A DNA stretch of 64,000 nt from Klebsiella pneumoniae (GTDB lineage: Bacteria; Pseudomonadota; Gammaproteobacteria; Pseudomonadales; UBA5518). Positions 1 through 11,428 of the stretch are shown here, piece by piece; the stretch's first letter is position 1, and every line of letters starts with the position of its first letter. Both the position numbers and the translations under genes were made by a program. Location: positions 136,284-200,283 of the forward strand of contig CAMAXE010000002.1 in assembly GCA_945862145.1 (NCBI GenBank). The letters run 5' to 3'. The notes beneath the pieces were generated by a model, which saw nothing but the letters and a program-made list of their open reading frames with translations, did no database searches and was not told the origin of the DNA.

Positions 1-1
1 G

Positions 2-85
2 CGCCGCGTGTTTTGCCCGAGCTGTGGCCCCCGGCGCATGGCCGAGACGGCTACGTTCCTTGCCGACGAGGTGCTGCCCGCGCGG
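2..85 (+). pseudogene. IS91-family transposase fragment (Zn-binding N-terminal segment)
   Basis: Frame reads RRVFCPSCGPRRMAETATFLADEVLP, resembling the conserved FCPSC.ARRMA(D/E)TAA.L.D.VLP block of IS91/IS801-type transposases; similarity stops after DEVLP. Left side is cut by the window edge. Confidence 0.6.
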
Positions 86-404
86 TTCTTGGCGCCGGGC
101 ACGCCGAGACAGTATCCGCACGTCGAGCTTCCCCCGGCAAAACCCGGCTGGCAAGACACGTTTTCTGATGAGGCGAGAGGGCGCGGCTGTCCTTGCGCAG
201 ACACAGAGTCCGGGCGCAGTGATCGCTGAAGAAACCTAACCAGCGGCTGAAAGATCCGCCACCTTGCGATTGGCGTATATCCGTTCGTGTGTGGTGAAGC
301 CTAGAGGCTAAACACCAGGCACCAAAGCCAAAGCCCTGTTGCGACAAGCTTTATGTTTGCAACTCAGGCCTAGCATCCCCCGCAAGACCACTGAGGCATT
401 AAGT

Positions 405-899
405 ATGAAGACTGTTTACGCACTGTTCTGCGCCGCCATGATGGCGCTCCCGATGTCCGCTGCGTTCGCGGAACACCACGAGGTGACGAAGGATATCGTT
501 GATACCGCCGCAGCCGCAGGCACATTCACCACACTCGTCACAGCCGTCCAGGCCGCTGGGCTTGTGGACACGCTCAAGGGAGTAGGTCCGTTCACGGTAT
601 TTGCCCCAACCGACGAAGCATTCGCCAAGCTGCCTGCGGGCACCGTGGAAAATTTGCTGAAGCCGGAAAACAAGGCGCAACTGGCCGCAGTCCTTACCTA
701 TCACGTCATTCCTGGCCGGGTAATGGCAGCTGATATCTCCGGCAAGACACTCAACGTGAAAACCGTCCAAGGTAGCGAGCTCGCCATCGACGCCACCAGC
801 GGCGTAAAGGTAAATGACGCCACCGTCGTGACAGCCGACATCGCCACTTCCAATGGCGTCATCCATGTCATAGATACGGTCTTGATGCCCAAAATGTAA
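405..899 (+). CDS. Fasciclin (FAS1) domain secreted protein
   Basis: Signal peptide [25 protein letters not shown]1 motifs [25 protein letters not shown] and [13 protein letters not shown]. Start chosen at ATG 405. Confidence 0.9.
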   Translation: MKTVYALFCAAMMALPMSAAFAEHHEVTKDIVDTAAAAGTFTTLVTAVQAAGLVDTLKGVGPFTVFAPTDEAFAKLPAGTVENLLKPENKAQLAAVLTYHVIPGRVMAADISGKTLNVKTVQGSELAIDATSGVKVNDATVVTADIATSNGVIHVIDTVLMPKM

Positions 900-931
900 G
901 CTGGCAGCTCTGCTGACGGCGTTTGGTTTAT

Positions 932-966
932 AGCCCCGGTGAGCCTGGCTCACTGGGGTTTTTTTA
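932..966 (+). terminator. Rho-independent terminator of the fasciclin gene
   Basis: CCCCGGTGAGCC-T-GGCTCACTGGGG near-perfect stem followed by TTTTTTTT. Confidence 0.85.
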
Positions 967-1057
967 TCCGGGAAGAACAGACTTCAGGAAATAGGGTGTA
1001 CGGGGCTTTCTGAAGAGAAAGACCGCGACTTAGCCCGCTCTATTCTATTTTCGACGC

Positions 1058-1410
1058 ATGCACCCAAGCGAAACTGATCCGAACGTCAGCCGGGAGGCCA
1101 TCTACACGGCCATCTACGCAATGCCGCGTGAGGAGTTGCGCACCGAGATGATCCGGCTGCTGCGCCAAGCCCGGCGAGCGCGAAAGCCTCGTGCCCGGAG
1201 CGAAGATCGGCGCGGACAGATCCCAAGCATGGTCTCGATCCACGTGAGGCCGCCGGAGATCGACGAACGCGGCGTGCCCGGACACTGGTCAGCCGTGTCC
1301 TCTCGCAGAACGATCTCGACGACATCACGTTCGACCTCAACGTCAGACCGAGAAAATCGCTAGGCTGGAAATGTCCTCACGAGCTGTTCATGCCCGAGTC
1401 TTTTAACTAG
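1058..1410 (+). pseudogene. IS30-family transposase, internally deleted remnant
   Basis: N-terminal part VSREAIYTAIYAMPREELRTEMIRLLRQARRARKPRARSEDRRGQIPSMVSIHVRPPEIDERGVPGHW fits the IS30 family. After a frame change near 1300 the DNA encodes LSQNDLDDITFDLNVRPRKSLGWKCPHELFMPESFN*, an IS30 C-terminus. The central catalytic region is missing. Confidence 0.85.
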
Positions 1411-1578
1411 GGCGTAATCTACGCCGCATCCAATCGTGGGAGACGCGTGGCCCGCCCAAAACCCCATCGCTACGATTTCCTGCTAACCTCTCCCGAGGCC
1501 AACGCACCGCTCCGCCTCCCGTTACCACGCCTTGCCACTTAGGCACATGCCTGAAATACCCACGAAAAAAGGAAGCCC

Positions 1579-2064
1579 ATGAAAAACTTTGCCGCCGCAA
1601 CAGTCGCTGGATTGCTCACTGTGCTGGCCCTTACGGGTTGCACCCCGGGTCCAGAAGTACTCATTCTGACTCAAGCAACCGACGGGTCGAAGCTGATCTC
1701 GCTCAACACAAACGTCGATGGCGACCTTGGGGACGAGTTCGTATTCGAATCTCCCATGCTCAAAGACGGAAAGCCCTATGGCGAGATGTTTGGCACGATG
1801 ACGAAGGTCGGTGAACTGGGACACGGCACTCATCCCGATCGTGAAGATCGCCTGCTCAACGCTGTGTTCGATCTACCCGACGGCGAAATAGTCGTGATGG
1901 GGATATCGTTCTATGTTCCGTTGCATCCTGTCCTTGAGAAGCAAGAGCCCGTAGCGCGCGCCATTGTCGGCGGCACGAGAGCTTATGCGGGCATTCGCGG
2001 CGAAGTGATTACGATACACAACGACGATGACACGTACACGCAGGAGATCCGCTACTGGAAGTAG
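1579..2064 (+). CDS. Putative lipoprotein with allene-oxide-cyclase/dirigent-like barrel motif
   Basis: Lipobox LALTGC; C-terminal ARAIVGGTRAYAGIRGEVIT resembles the GGTG.YAGARG.V motif of dirigent/AOC barrel proteins. Confidence 0.6.
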   Translation: MKNFAAATVAGLLTVLALTGCTPGPEVLILTQATDGSKLISLNTNVDGDLGDEFVFESPMLKDGKPYGEMFGTMTKVGELGHGTHPDREDRLLNAVFDLPDGEIVVMGISFYVPLHPVLEKQEPVARAIVGGTRAYAGIRGEVITIHNDDDTYTQEIRYWK

Positions 2065-2080
2065 TCTCTGCGCGTCCGGC

Positions 2081-2827
2081 TCAGTACTCCTCCATCAGGG
2101 CGCCGAATCCCTCGACGCGGTCTTTGATGCCGTTCCTGCGCAATGCATGCCAGTAGGTGGCGGTGTTGATCGCGATCACGGGTTTGCCCAGCCAGAACTC
2201 CGCCATGGGCGCCACGTCCGCGAAAGCGAGGTTGGTGCCCACCTGCACGATGGCATCCACGTCCGGCCCGTCGATGGCCTTGACCGCGTCTCTCAGTTCC
2301 TGCCGCGAGACATGCGCGATCAGCATCGGGCTCGCGCATTTCAGACCCGTGAGCCGCACCACCTCGTATCCCGTCTCGGTGAAATAGCGGTGCACGTTGC
2401 GGTCACCCACTGGCATGTAGGGCGTGATGACGGCGATGCGGCGGATGCTGCCATAGGCGCGCAAGGCAGCCTCCACAGCCTCTGAACCCAATGTCACTCC
2501 TACGCCGGCCCGCGCTTCCAGCGCGGCTTTCAACTTGTCCGCGCCGTCCGCGCCGTCCCAGAAGGTTTCCGCCGACATGCCGAGGATCAGGTGCTGCGGG
2601 CTGCAACTCATGGCGGCGTCCACAGCCGCGCCGGTGGCGTCTCGGATGTTGTGCAACATCGCGAGGAAGCTGGCGTCGTCGGTGACGCGCGTGTCGGGGA
2701 TGATCGCGCGTGAGAAGTGGTTGGTGACGCCACGCGGGCGCATGGCATCGTATTCGGGCTGTACCGAGGTGTTGGTGGAGGGCGCCACCACGCCGAACTT
2801 GCAGCGCCAGCCGAGTGAGTCCGTCAT
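2081..2827 (-). CDS. Maleate isomerase / arylmalonate decarboxylase (Asp/Glu racemase superfamily)
   Basis: FGVVAPSTNTSVQPEYD, AAMSCSPQHLILGMSAETFWDG, IAVITPYMPVGDRNV and VQVGTNL motifs. Confidence 0.8.
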   Translation of the reverse strand: MTDSLGWRCKFGVVAPSTNTSVQPEYDAMRPRGVTNHFSRAIIPDTRVTDDASFLAMLHNIRDATGAAVDAAMSCSPQHLILGMSAETFWDGADGADKLKAALEARAGVGVTLGSEAVEAALRAYGSIRRIAVITPYMPVGDRNVHRYFTETGYEVVRLTGLKCASPMLIAHVSRQELRDAVKAIDGPDVDAIVQVGTNLAFADVAPMAEFWLGKPVIAINTATYWHALRRNGIKDRVEGFGALMEEY

Positions 2828-2836
2828 GTGCGCTCC

Positions 2837-3925
2837 TCAGCGCGGTCCGCCCATCCGTCCCTTGCGTGACGCAAGGCGGGGGTGAATGTGCTGCTGGAAG
2901 AGATCGATGTCGTGCTCGAAGTCCGGGAACGCGAACATGCAGGCTTCGAGTTTTGCCTCGTCATGCAGGCGGTCGAGGTAATTGGCGACTGTCGCGTAGC
3001 CGCCCACCAGCGTAGGCAGGCCCATGAACATGGATTTCTTCTTCAGGCTCTCGGACATACCCTCGCTCTTGTCTAGCTCGGCCTGCCCGACCAGCGTGCG
3101 GATCGCGGCTTCGTCCGCGCCATCCACGATGTGCTGGAAGCGCGCGGCCGCGGCGGCGTCCGTGTCGGCGGCGATGATGTTGAAGAGCCCGATGGTGCCT
3201 ACGTTGCGGCCCACCTTCGCAGCCTCTGCCTGCAGGTTTGCCGTGATGCCCCCGAGAGCGGCGATGTCGGCTTCGATGTCGTTCACGTTGCCGCCCGCGA
3301 TCACAAAATTTCTCTCGCCGCACTCGGCCGTGAAACGGAGCCCGCGCCCGGATTGTCCTGCGCAGACCAGCGGTATGAAAGTGGAGGGCATCGGCTTGAT
3401 GCGCGCGTCGTGGAGCTGGAAAAACTTGCCCTCGAAGCTGCAGGTGCCCGTGCTCCAGAGATCGCGCAGCACGCGCACGTATTCCGTGGCGTAGTCGTAG
3501 CGTGTCTCGAAGTGCTGGTCGCCGGGCCAGAGGCCCATCTGGTTAAACTCGTCCTTGTACCAGCCCGACACGATATTCAGCCCGAAGCGCCCCGGGCATA
3601 TGGCCTCGATGGTGGCGGCCATGCGTGCGGCAACCGCGGGGTGCAGAGCCAGGTTCGTCACGGAGGGGATGATCTGGATGCGGCTTGTGATGGGCGCAAG
3701 CGCTGCCGCGAGCGTGAAGGAATCGAGCGAGTAGTCCCAGTACTCGGTCTCGCCGCCGAAGCCGCGGAACTTCACCATCGAGAGTGCAAAGTCGAAACCG
3801 AAGGCCTCGCATTTCAGCGTGACGTCGCGGTTCAGTTCCCAGGTGGGCCAGGTGGGCGGCACGTTCTTCGAGACGATGAAACCGCCCTTTGCGATGGGCA
3901 GGAAGACGCCAATATCCATGTGCAC
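2837..3925 (-). CDS. LLM-class flavin-dependent oxygenase, RutA (pyrimidine oxygenase)-like
   Basis: FDFALSMVKFRGFGGETEYWDYSLDSFTLAAALA, RFGLNIVSGWYKDEFNQMGLWPGDQHFETRYDYATEYVRVLRDLW and CAGQS closely follow the RutA pattern. Confidence 0.85.
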   Translation of the reverse strand: MHMDIGVFLPIAKGGFIVSKNVPPTWPTWELNRDVTLKCEAFGFDFALSMVKFRGFGGETEYWDYSLDSFTLAAALAPITSRIQIIPSVTNLALHPAVAARMAATIEAICPGRFGLNIVSGWYKDEFNQMGLWPGDQHFETRYDYATEYVRVLRDLWSTGTCSFEGKFFQLHDARIKPMPSTFIPLVCAGQSGRGLRFTAECGERNFVIAGGNVNDIEADIAALGGITANLQAEAAKVGRNVGTIGLFNIIAADTDAAAAARFQHIVDGADEAAIRTLVGQAELDKSEGMSESLKKKSMFMGLPTLVGGYATVANYLDRLHDEAKLEACMFAFPDFEHDIDLFQQHIHPRLASRKGRMGGPR

Positions 3926-4019
3926 TCCTGATCTGTCGTGTGATGCGCAGGCCGAACATCAAGGCTATACCTTAACCGCGTCCCGAACGTAGACTCAATC
4001 CTCGGTTTGGAGTAAGCCC

Positions 4020-4793
4020 ATGACTGACGAACCGCTGGTCCTGTACGACGCGCTGAACAGCCCCGCGGGCAGGCGCGTACGCATCACGCTTCTCGAGAAA
4101 AACCTCCGTGCCGATGTGCATTGGCTGAATCTCGCGCACATGGAACAGAAACGCCCGGAGTTCCTGCGTATCAACCCGAACGGCACGGTGCCGGCACTGC
4201 GCCACGGTGAGGAGACTGTTTTCGAATCCGCCGTCATCTGCGAATATCTCGACGCGCTCGGCAGTGGTCTGCGGCTGGTGCCGCAGGACCCACGCCTGCG
4301 CAGGCGCATGCGCGAGTGGATCGCCTACGAACAGGAATGGGCAAGGCCCTTCCGTGATGCGATCTACGAGACCTATGCACGGGCGCGTTTGCGGGCTTCC
4401 GGTATCACGGCCGACGAACTGCCCGCGCGTATCGGCGCCAACACTGTCAACCCCGCATGGCTGCACGTCGCGCAGTCGCTGCTCGCGCGGGGAACCGACC
4501 ATGCCGCGCTGGCTGACCGCGTGGCGATCCTGATGGAGCGGCTTGGCTGGATGGAGGAGCAACTCGGCGACGGGCGCCCGTGGCTGTTGGGTGATCATTT
4601 CTCGCTGGCCGACATCACTCTCGCGCCGCGCATCGAGATGTTTCCGTTCATCGGCGTCACCGATATTGCGGAGCGGTTCCCGCGGATCGGCCGCTTCATG
4701 TCCGGGATGCGCGCGCGGCCGAGCTGGGAGCCCTCGGGGCAGATGCCGGTGCCCGGCGTCAGCATGACGTTCATCGGCACAGGAGACCCCTGA
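4020..4793 (+). CDS. Glutathione S-transferase family protein
   Basis: Thioredoxin-like N-domain with NPNGTVPALRHGEETVFESAVICEYLD; C-domain GDHFSLADITLAPRI. Confidence 0.85.
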   Translation: MTDEPLVLYDALNSPAGRRVRITLLEKNLRADVHWLNLAHMEQKRPEFLRINPNGTVPALRHGEETVFESAVICEYLDALGSGLRLVPQDPRLRRRMREWIAYEQEWARPFRDAIYETYARARLRASGITADELPARIGANTVNPAWLHVAQSLLARGTDHAALADRVAILMERLGWMEEQLGDGRPWLLGDHFSLADITLAPRIEMFPFIGVTDIAERFPRIGRFMSGMRARPSWEPSGQMPVPGVSMTFIGTGDP

Positions 4794-4795
4794 GC

Positions 4796-5569
4796 GTGTT
4801 CATCCAGCCAAATCGCACGCGGCTTGCGCTGGCGGCGGGTAAGACTGTCCGCGGTGTGATCTCGACCTCCGACGATCCGCAACTCGCGGAGCTCTGCGGC
4901 ATTGCGGGCTTCGATTACTACCTTCTTGATGCAGAGCACGGCCTGATCGATGCCGCGCAGGCCGTGAACGTGGTGCGCGCCTGCGAGTGCGCCGGCATCA
5001 CGCCGCTGGTGCGCATCGGGCCGAAGGATCCCAAGCTCGTGTTGCAGTACCTCGACGCCGGCATGATGGGCGTGATGATGCCCGGGCTCACGGATGCAGC
5101 CGAGGTGCGCATGCTGGTGGATGCGGTGAAGTACCCGCCGTTTGGCAAACGCGGTGTGGGTGTTTCGCGCGCATCGGGCTACATGGCCTACGGCGCCGAT
5201 GCACCGGCCTACCTCGAGGCCGCCAACCGCGAGACGCTGGTGATCGCGCAGTTCGAGGATGCGGCGCTGTTGCCGCATCTTGATGCCATGCTCGCAGTGC
5301 CGGGGTTGGACGCGATCATGATCGGTCCGCGAGATCTTTCGCTCGCTATGGGCCATCCCGAAGGCCCTGCGCATCGGGCTGTGCAGGCGGTGATCACCGA
5401 GGTCATCAGCCGCTGCAACGCTGCAGGCATTGCGGCGGGTATCACTGCAGGCAGCCATGCAGATGCCCGAGCAGAGGCATCCCGCGGCGCACGCATGTTG
5501 TTGGTCACGGTGCAGGGGCTGCTGCTGGCGGGTGCGCGCAGTTACCTCGGAGAGCCGGCGCAGGGCTGA
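4796..5569 (+). CDS. HpcH/HpaI-family aldolase
   Basis: FDYYLLDAEHGLID, VRIGPKDPKLVLQYLDAGMMGVMMPGL, YPPFGKRGVG, MIGPRDLSLAMG. GTG start at 4796. Confidence 0.88.
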   Translation: MFIQPNRTRLALAAGKTVRGVISTSDDPQLAELCGIAGFDYYLLDAEHGLIDAAQAVNVVRACECAGITPLVRIGPKDPKLVLQYLDAGMMGVMMPGLTDAAEVRMLVDAVKYPPFGKRGVGVSRASGYMAYGADAPAYLEAANRETLVIAQFEDAALLPHLDAMLAVPGLDAIMIGPRDLSLAMGHPEGPAHRAVQAVITEVISRCNAAGIAAGITAGSHADARAEASRGARMLLVTVQGLLLAGARSYLGEPAQG

Positions 5570-5623
5570 TCGTAGGGCTGTGGCGGGTGGCGCCGCGGAA
5601 ACGCCACCGGGACGCTGCCGCGG

Positions 5624-7156
5624 TCAGCGGGTTTTCGATGGTGTCTCCACCGCATGCGACGCCAGCACGCCGATGCAGTGGCGCCCACGCAGTGCATACC
5701 ACCCGAGGCCGGTACCAAGTATCACGCCGATGTACACGAACGCACCCCAAGTGTTGTACCAGGGCGTGCCGTACACGGCCTCGCGCGGCCAGGCGAGGTT
5801 GATCGCCATCAGCGCACCCCATAGAACGGCCACGATATTCACGGCCATGCCGTAGCGCCCCATCGAGAAATACCCGTGCCCGCTCAGTTCTGCCGGCGGC
5901 CAGTCGCCACGCAGACGCCGCCGCAGCATCGGCGCCGTGACCATCAGGTAGGCGAGATAGATCATGATGATCGCGATGGACGTGAGCACCGTGAAGATCT
6001 TCGGCTGCCCCACATTCACCACCAGTATCGCGGCGGCGATGACGCCGGTCAGCACCGCGGGGACGATGGGTGTCTGGGTTTTCGGGTTCACCCGCGCGAG
6101 CAGTTCGCCGAAGGGCAGTGCATTGTCACGGGCCATCGCGAAACTCAACCGGATCGCGGCGGTGTGCACCGCAAGCGAACACACGGACACGGCAACCACG
6201 ATGCACGCGAGGAACAGTTTGCCGAAGGGCCCCCACATCACCTGCTCGACGATGAACTGCAAGCCGCCGCTGCTCTGGCCGATGCGCGGGTCCGAGAGAT
6301 CCGGCGCCGCAAGCACGGCACCGAAGAGGATCGCGCCACCGATCACGAAGGAGGCGAGCACGGCGTGGAGTATCGCCTTGGGGGCCGTATGCCGCGGATC
6401 GTGGGTTTCCTCGCCGAGCGAACTCGCCGTGTCGAAGCCGTACATGACGTAGCCGGACGCGAGCGCCGCGATGAGGAAAGCGCCCATGTAACCGCCGGGT
6501 GTATCGGCGCCGTAGCCATTGCTCGAAAAAAACACCTCTGGGCCACGCTCCATGTTCATCAGCAGCACCGCGCCAATCAGGCAGGCCGCGGTGAGTTCGA
6601 TCACCACGCCCGTGCTGTTTATCATCGCCATCAGCCGCACGCCGAGCGCGTTGATAAGCGTGGTCAGTACGATGAGTGCCGTGCCCAGCACCACGGCGTT
6701 CGTCGCGTAGTCGTAGGGCCCGCTGCCGTCACCGATCACCTGGAAACCACTCGAGAGCCGCGGCAAGTTGAGTTGTAGCGCGAGCACCGTGGCGGAGAGT
6801 GAGACGATCGATGCGGAGAGCATCAACCAGCCGGCGGCCCAGCCAACGAAGCGGCTGCCCAGCACTTTTGACCAGTTGTAGACGGATCCCGCGATGGGGT
6901 ACATCGCGGCGAGTTCCATGAAGCACAGCGCCACCGCGAGTTGGCCTATCAGCACGAGCGGCCAGGACCACAGGTACGCCGGTCCCGCTGTACCGAAGCC
7001 GAAGTAGAAGAGCTGGAAGGTGCCGGTCAGGATCGAGATGTAGCTAACCCCCGCGGCAAAGCTGCCGAAGGTGCCGATGCTTCGCTGCAGCGATTGCCGG
7101 TAACCGAAGTGACTCATGCCGTGGTCGGCGCTGTTCTCGTTGCCGCGTTTGGTCAT
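5624..7156 (-). CDS. APC-family amino acid/amine permease
   Basis: Multiple TM segments; FGFGTAGPAYLWSWPLV, MELAAMYPIAGSVYNWSKVL and GFDTASSLGEETHDPRHTAPKAI are typical of APC permeases. Confidence 0.88.
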   Translation of the reverse strand: MTKRGNENSADHGMSHFGYRQSLQRSIGTFGSFAAGVSYISILTGTFQLFYFGFGTAGPAYLWSWPLVLIGQLAVALCFMELAAMYPIAGSVYNWSKVLGSRFVGWAAGWLMLSASIVSLSATVLALQLNLPRLSSGFQVIGDGSGPYDYATNAVVLGTALIVLTTLINALGVRLMAMINSTGVVIELTAACLIGAVLLMNMERGPEVFFSSNGYGADTPGGYMGAFLIAALASGYVMYGFDTASSLGEETHDPRHTAPKAILHAVLASFVIGGAILFGAVLAAPDLSDPRIGQSSGGLQFIVEQVMWGPFGKLFLACIVVAVSVCSLAVHTAAIRLSFAMARDNALPFGELLARVNPKTQTPIVPAVLTGVIAAAILVVNVGQPKIFTVLTSIAIIMIYLAYLMVTAPMLRRRLRGDWPPAELSGHGYFSMGRYGMAVNIVAVLWGALMAINLAWPREAVYGTPWYNTWGAFVYIGVILGTGLGWYALRGRHCIGVLASHAVETPSKTR

Positions 7157-7240
7157 GGGCTCTCTGCTGCGTTCGTGAGGGTCCCGGTGATTCTAGCTGC
7201 GAGAACGTACCGCGGTCACGGACCGGAGCGTTCGTTGAGG

Positions 7241-7339
7241 TAGGAGCGGGCCATGCCCGCGACAAGAGCAGAGCACCAGTGCAGTGTCGCGGGCATGGCC
7301 CGCTCCAACGGGGGATGTCGCGGGCATGGCCCGCTCCTA
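7241..7339. repeat. REP-like palindromic element cluster (three copies)
   Basis: TAGGAGCGGGCCATGCCCGCGAC at 7241-7263; inverted copies GTCGCGGGCATGGCCCGCTCC at 7286-7306 and GTCGCGGGCATGGCCCGCTCCTA at 7317-7339. Confidence 0.85.
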
Positions 7340-8152
7340 CTTGAGGGCGAACTCCACCACGGCGGCGCCGCTGCCGTAGGTCGGACCGTAGGCGTGCACT
7401 TTCGCGCCCGCATAACGCTTGCCGATCCCGCCCAGGATCCACGCCAGATGCTTGAAGCCCATGTCGACGCGCGCCTCTTGCGCATAGGCGGGCAGCGCCT
7501 TGTCGATGGCGCGGCGATTGCCGGATTCGAGCAGCGCCAGCATGCGGCGGTTCCACGCATCGTCTGATTCAGAGGCGATATGGTCGGTGGCCACGTCGAT
7601 CTCCTCGCGGATGATGCTGCCCGAGAGCCCCCCCACTGCCACCAGCGCCACACGACGCCCTAGCTTGTCGGCGCAGCGCACCACGGTAGACGCGAGCTTC
7701 GCCGTGGTGCCGGCGTCGTGGTAGACGTTGTTCGAGGCGATCACCAGCGGCAGTTCCCCGCGCGGGTTGAGATAGCGGCTCGCCACGATGGTGCCCGTGT
7801 CGATCGGGAAGCCGTCGTAGTCCACCGGCTTCGAGCGCACGCCGAAGGCCGGCGTTGCGCGGATCACCGCGTTGGTGAGTTCCACATCGGCACGGATATC
7901 GAACTTCAGATCCCCCTGGTCGTGCCAGTTCTCGTCGACGTGCACGCCCTTGCTGCGCGCGCGCGTTTGCCAGAGCTGGTCGAGCACCGCGATCCATTGC
8001 GTGGAATACACGGCGATCACATCGGGTTTGGAGTCTGCCAGCGCTTTCGCGGCAGCGCGGTAGCCCGCGTGCAGCCGCTTCCACGGCGGATTTTTGGGTT
8101 GCAGCAACGGCAGCGGGTTGCCGTGGACGAGGAAGGCGGATACGACAGGCAT
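7337..8152 (-). CDS. amnA: 2-aminophenol 1,6-dioxygenase alpha-like subunit (LigB superfamily)
   Basis: MPVVSAFLVHGNPLPLLQPKNPPW...ASNNVYHDAGTT...LVAVGGLSGSI...LAWILGG; adjacent to a beta-like subunit and amn pathway genes. Start trimmed to MPVVSAF. Confidence 0.78.
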   Translation of the reverse strand: MPVVSAFLVHGNPLPLLQPKNPPWKRLHAGYRAAAKALADSKPDVIAVYSTQWIAVLDQLWQTRARSKGVHVDENWHDQGDLKFDIRADVELTNAVIRATPAFGVRSKPVDYDGFPIDTGTIVASRYLNPRGELPLVIASNNVYHDAGTTAKLASTVVRCADKLGRRVALVAVGGLSGSIIREEIDVATDHIASESDDAWNRRMLALLESGNRRAIDKALPAYAQEARVDMGFKHLAWILGGIGKRYAGAKVHAYGPTYGSGAAVVEFALK

Positions 8153-8181
8153 GGTGCGTGACCTCGGTATGTGGTGGCGCT

Positions 8182-10132
<1,951 letters not shown>

Positions 10133-10184
10133 GCCGGGTCGTCCTCTTTTCTGGTGTGTAAACAGGTGATGAGTGAGCGGGATT

Positions 10185-10625
10185 TCAGTCGCGATGTCCG
10201 CCATCGGTGGGTTGCAGCGGTTTCCAAGCAACTGCTTTCATTTCCACGAGCAGGTGCGGGTGTGGCAACTGGTGTACCGCCACGGTGGTACGGGTGGGGC
10301 CGCTGACGTCAAAGTATTCTCCATAGGTCTCGTTGTAACCCGGGAAGTCCCGCATATCCACCAGGAAGGAAGAGATCTCCACCACGTCGGCGAGGTCCGC
10401 GCCCGCAGCCTGCAGGATGTCCCGGATATTCTCGATCACGGCACGGGTCTGGGCGCGGATGTCCAATTGCACCGTGCCCTCGGGTCCTGTCTCGACGCCC
10501 ACGTAACTGTTGTCAGGGCGGCGCGAACTGGTGCCCGAAACGAAGATGAAATCCCCCGCGCGGCGGAAGTGCGGAAAGCGCCCCAGGGGCTTTGCCTTGC
10601 CGCTCACGACCTCGCTCTGTTTCAT
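10185..10625 (-). CDS. amnD: 2-aminomuconate deaminase (RidA/YjgF-like)
   Basis: [38 protein letters not shown]...[53 protein letters not shown]...[25 protein letters not shown] at 10625 overlaps the upstream gene by 4 bp. Confidence 0.87.
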   Translation of the reverse strand: MKQSEVVSGKAKPLGRFPHFRRAGDFIFVSGTSSRRPDNSYVGVETGPEGTVQLDIRAQTRAVIENIRDILQAAGADLADVVEISSFLVDMRDFPGYNETYGEYFDVSGPTRTTVAVHQLPHPHLLVEMKAVAWKPLQPTDGGHRD

Positions 10626-11428
10626 GCTCGCGTCTCCCGCGTGCCGGAAACGATAAAACCGGTCTCGCCCAGCATGCCGGCCCGTGTGCTCACCCGCATG
10701 CCGGGCGCGAGCGCGTGTGCCGCCGTGGCAGCACCTGCCAGCACGATCCAGCCAGCGGCGAGCCCGGAGCCGTCGACGGAAGCCAGACGTGCGGCTTCGA
10801 TCAATGATTCCCATGGATTGCCGAGGATCGCGGCCGATGTGCCACTTTCGACCACCTGCCCGTCCACCAGCAGCGCCATGTCGAGTTCGTTGCTGCCGAG
10901 CAGGGAGGGATCAACCCACGTGCCGGTCACAAAGGCCGAGGACGAGGAGTTGTCGGCCACCACATCGGTGAGCGAGAAGCGGAAATTCGCGTAGCGCGAA
11001 TCGATGATCTCTATTGCGGGCGCGACGGCATCCACCGCCGCCATTGCCTGCGCAAGGCTCACGCTGCCCGCGAGTGGGCGCGCAAGGCGAAAGGCGATTT
11101 CAGGCTCTGCGCGCGGATGGATGAAGCGCCCGAAGGGCAGTTCTGCCCCTGCGTCCAGATGCATGGCATCCGTGAGCCGCCCCCAGATCAGGTCCGAGAC
11201 ACCCATCTGCAGCATTTTGGCGCGGCTGGTGAAGCCCATCTTCACGCCAACCTGCCGTTCGCCGCGTGCGAGCCGGCGACCTATCGAGGCGGCTTGTACC
11301 GCGTACGCGGCCTCGAGGTCGAGCGCGGTGTCTGCCGAGAGCTGCGCCACGGCCTGCGCCTCGCGCGCTGCGCCGTCGAGGCGAGCGGCGAGCGTGTCGA
11401 TGTCTGCTGTATTCAGAGCTTGATGCAT
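10622..11428 (-). CDS. amnE: 4-oxalocrotonate decarboxylase / 2-keto-4-pentenoate hydratase family
   Basis: [75 protein letters not shown]; amn operon context. Confidence 0.85.
   Translation of the reverse strand: MHQALNTADIDTLAARLDGAAREAQAVAQLSADTALDLEAAYAVQAASIGRRLARGERQVGVKMGFTSRAKMLQMGVSDLIWGRLTDAMHLDAGAELPFGRFIHPRAEPEIAFRLARPLAGSVSLAQAMAAVDAVAPAIEIIDSRYANFRFSLTDVVADNSSSSAFVTGTWVDPSLLGSNELDMALLVDGQVVESGTSAAILGNPWESLIEAARLASVDGSGLAAGWIVLAGAATAAHALAPGMRVSTRAGMLGETGFIVSGTRETRA

Noticed and set aside
5586-5608. GGTGGCG...CGCCACC inverted repeat between convergent genes
   Set aside because: Possible terminator hairpin but no T-tract; not strong enough to call.
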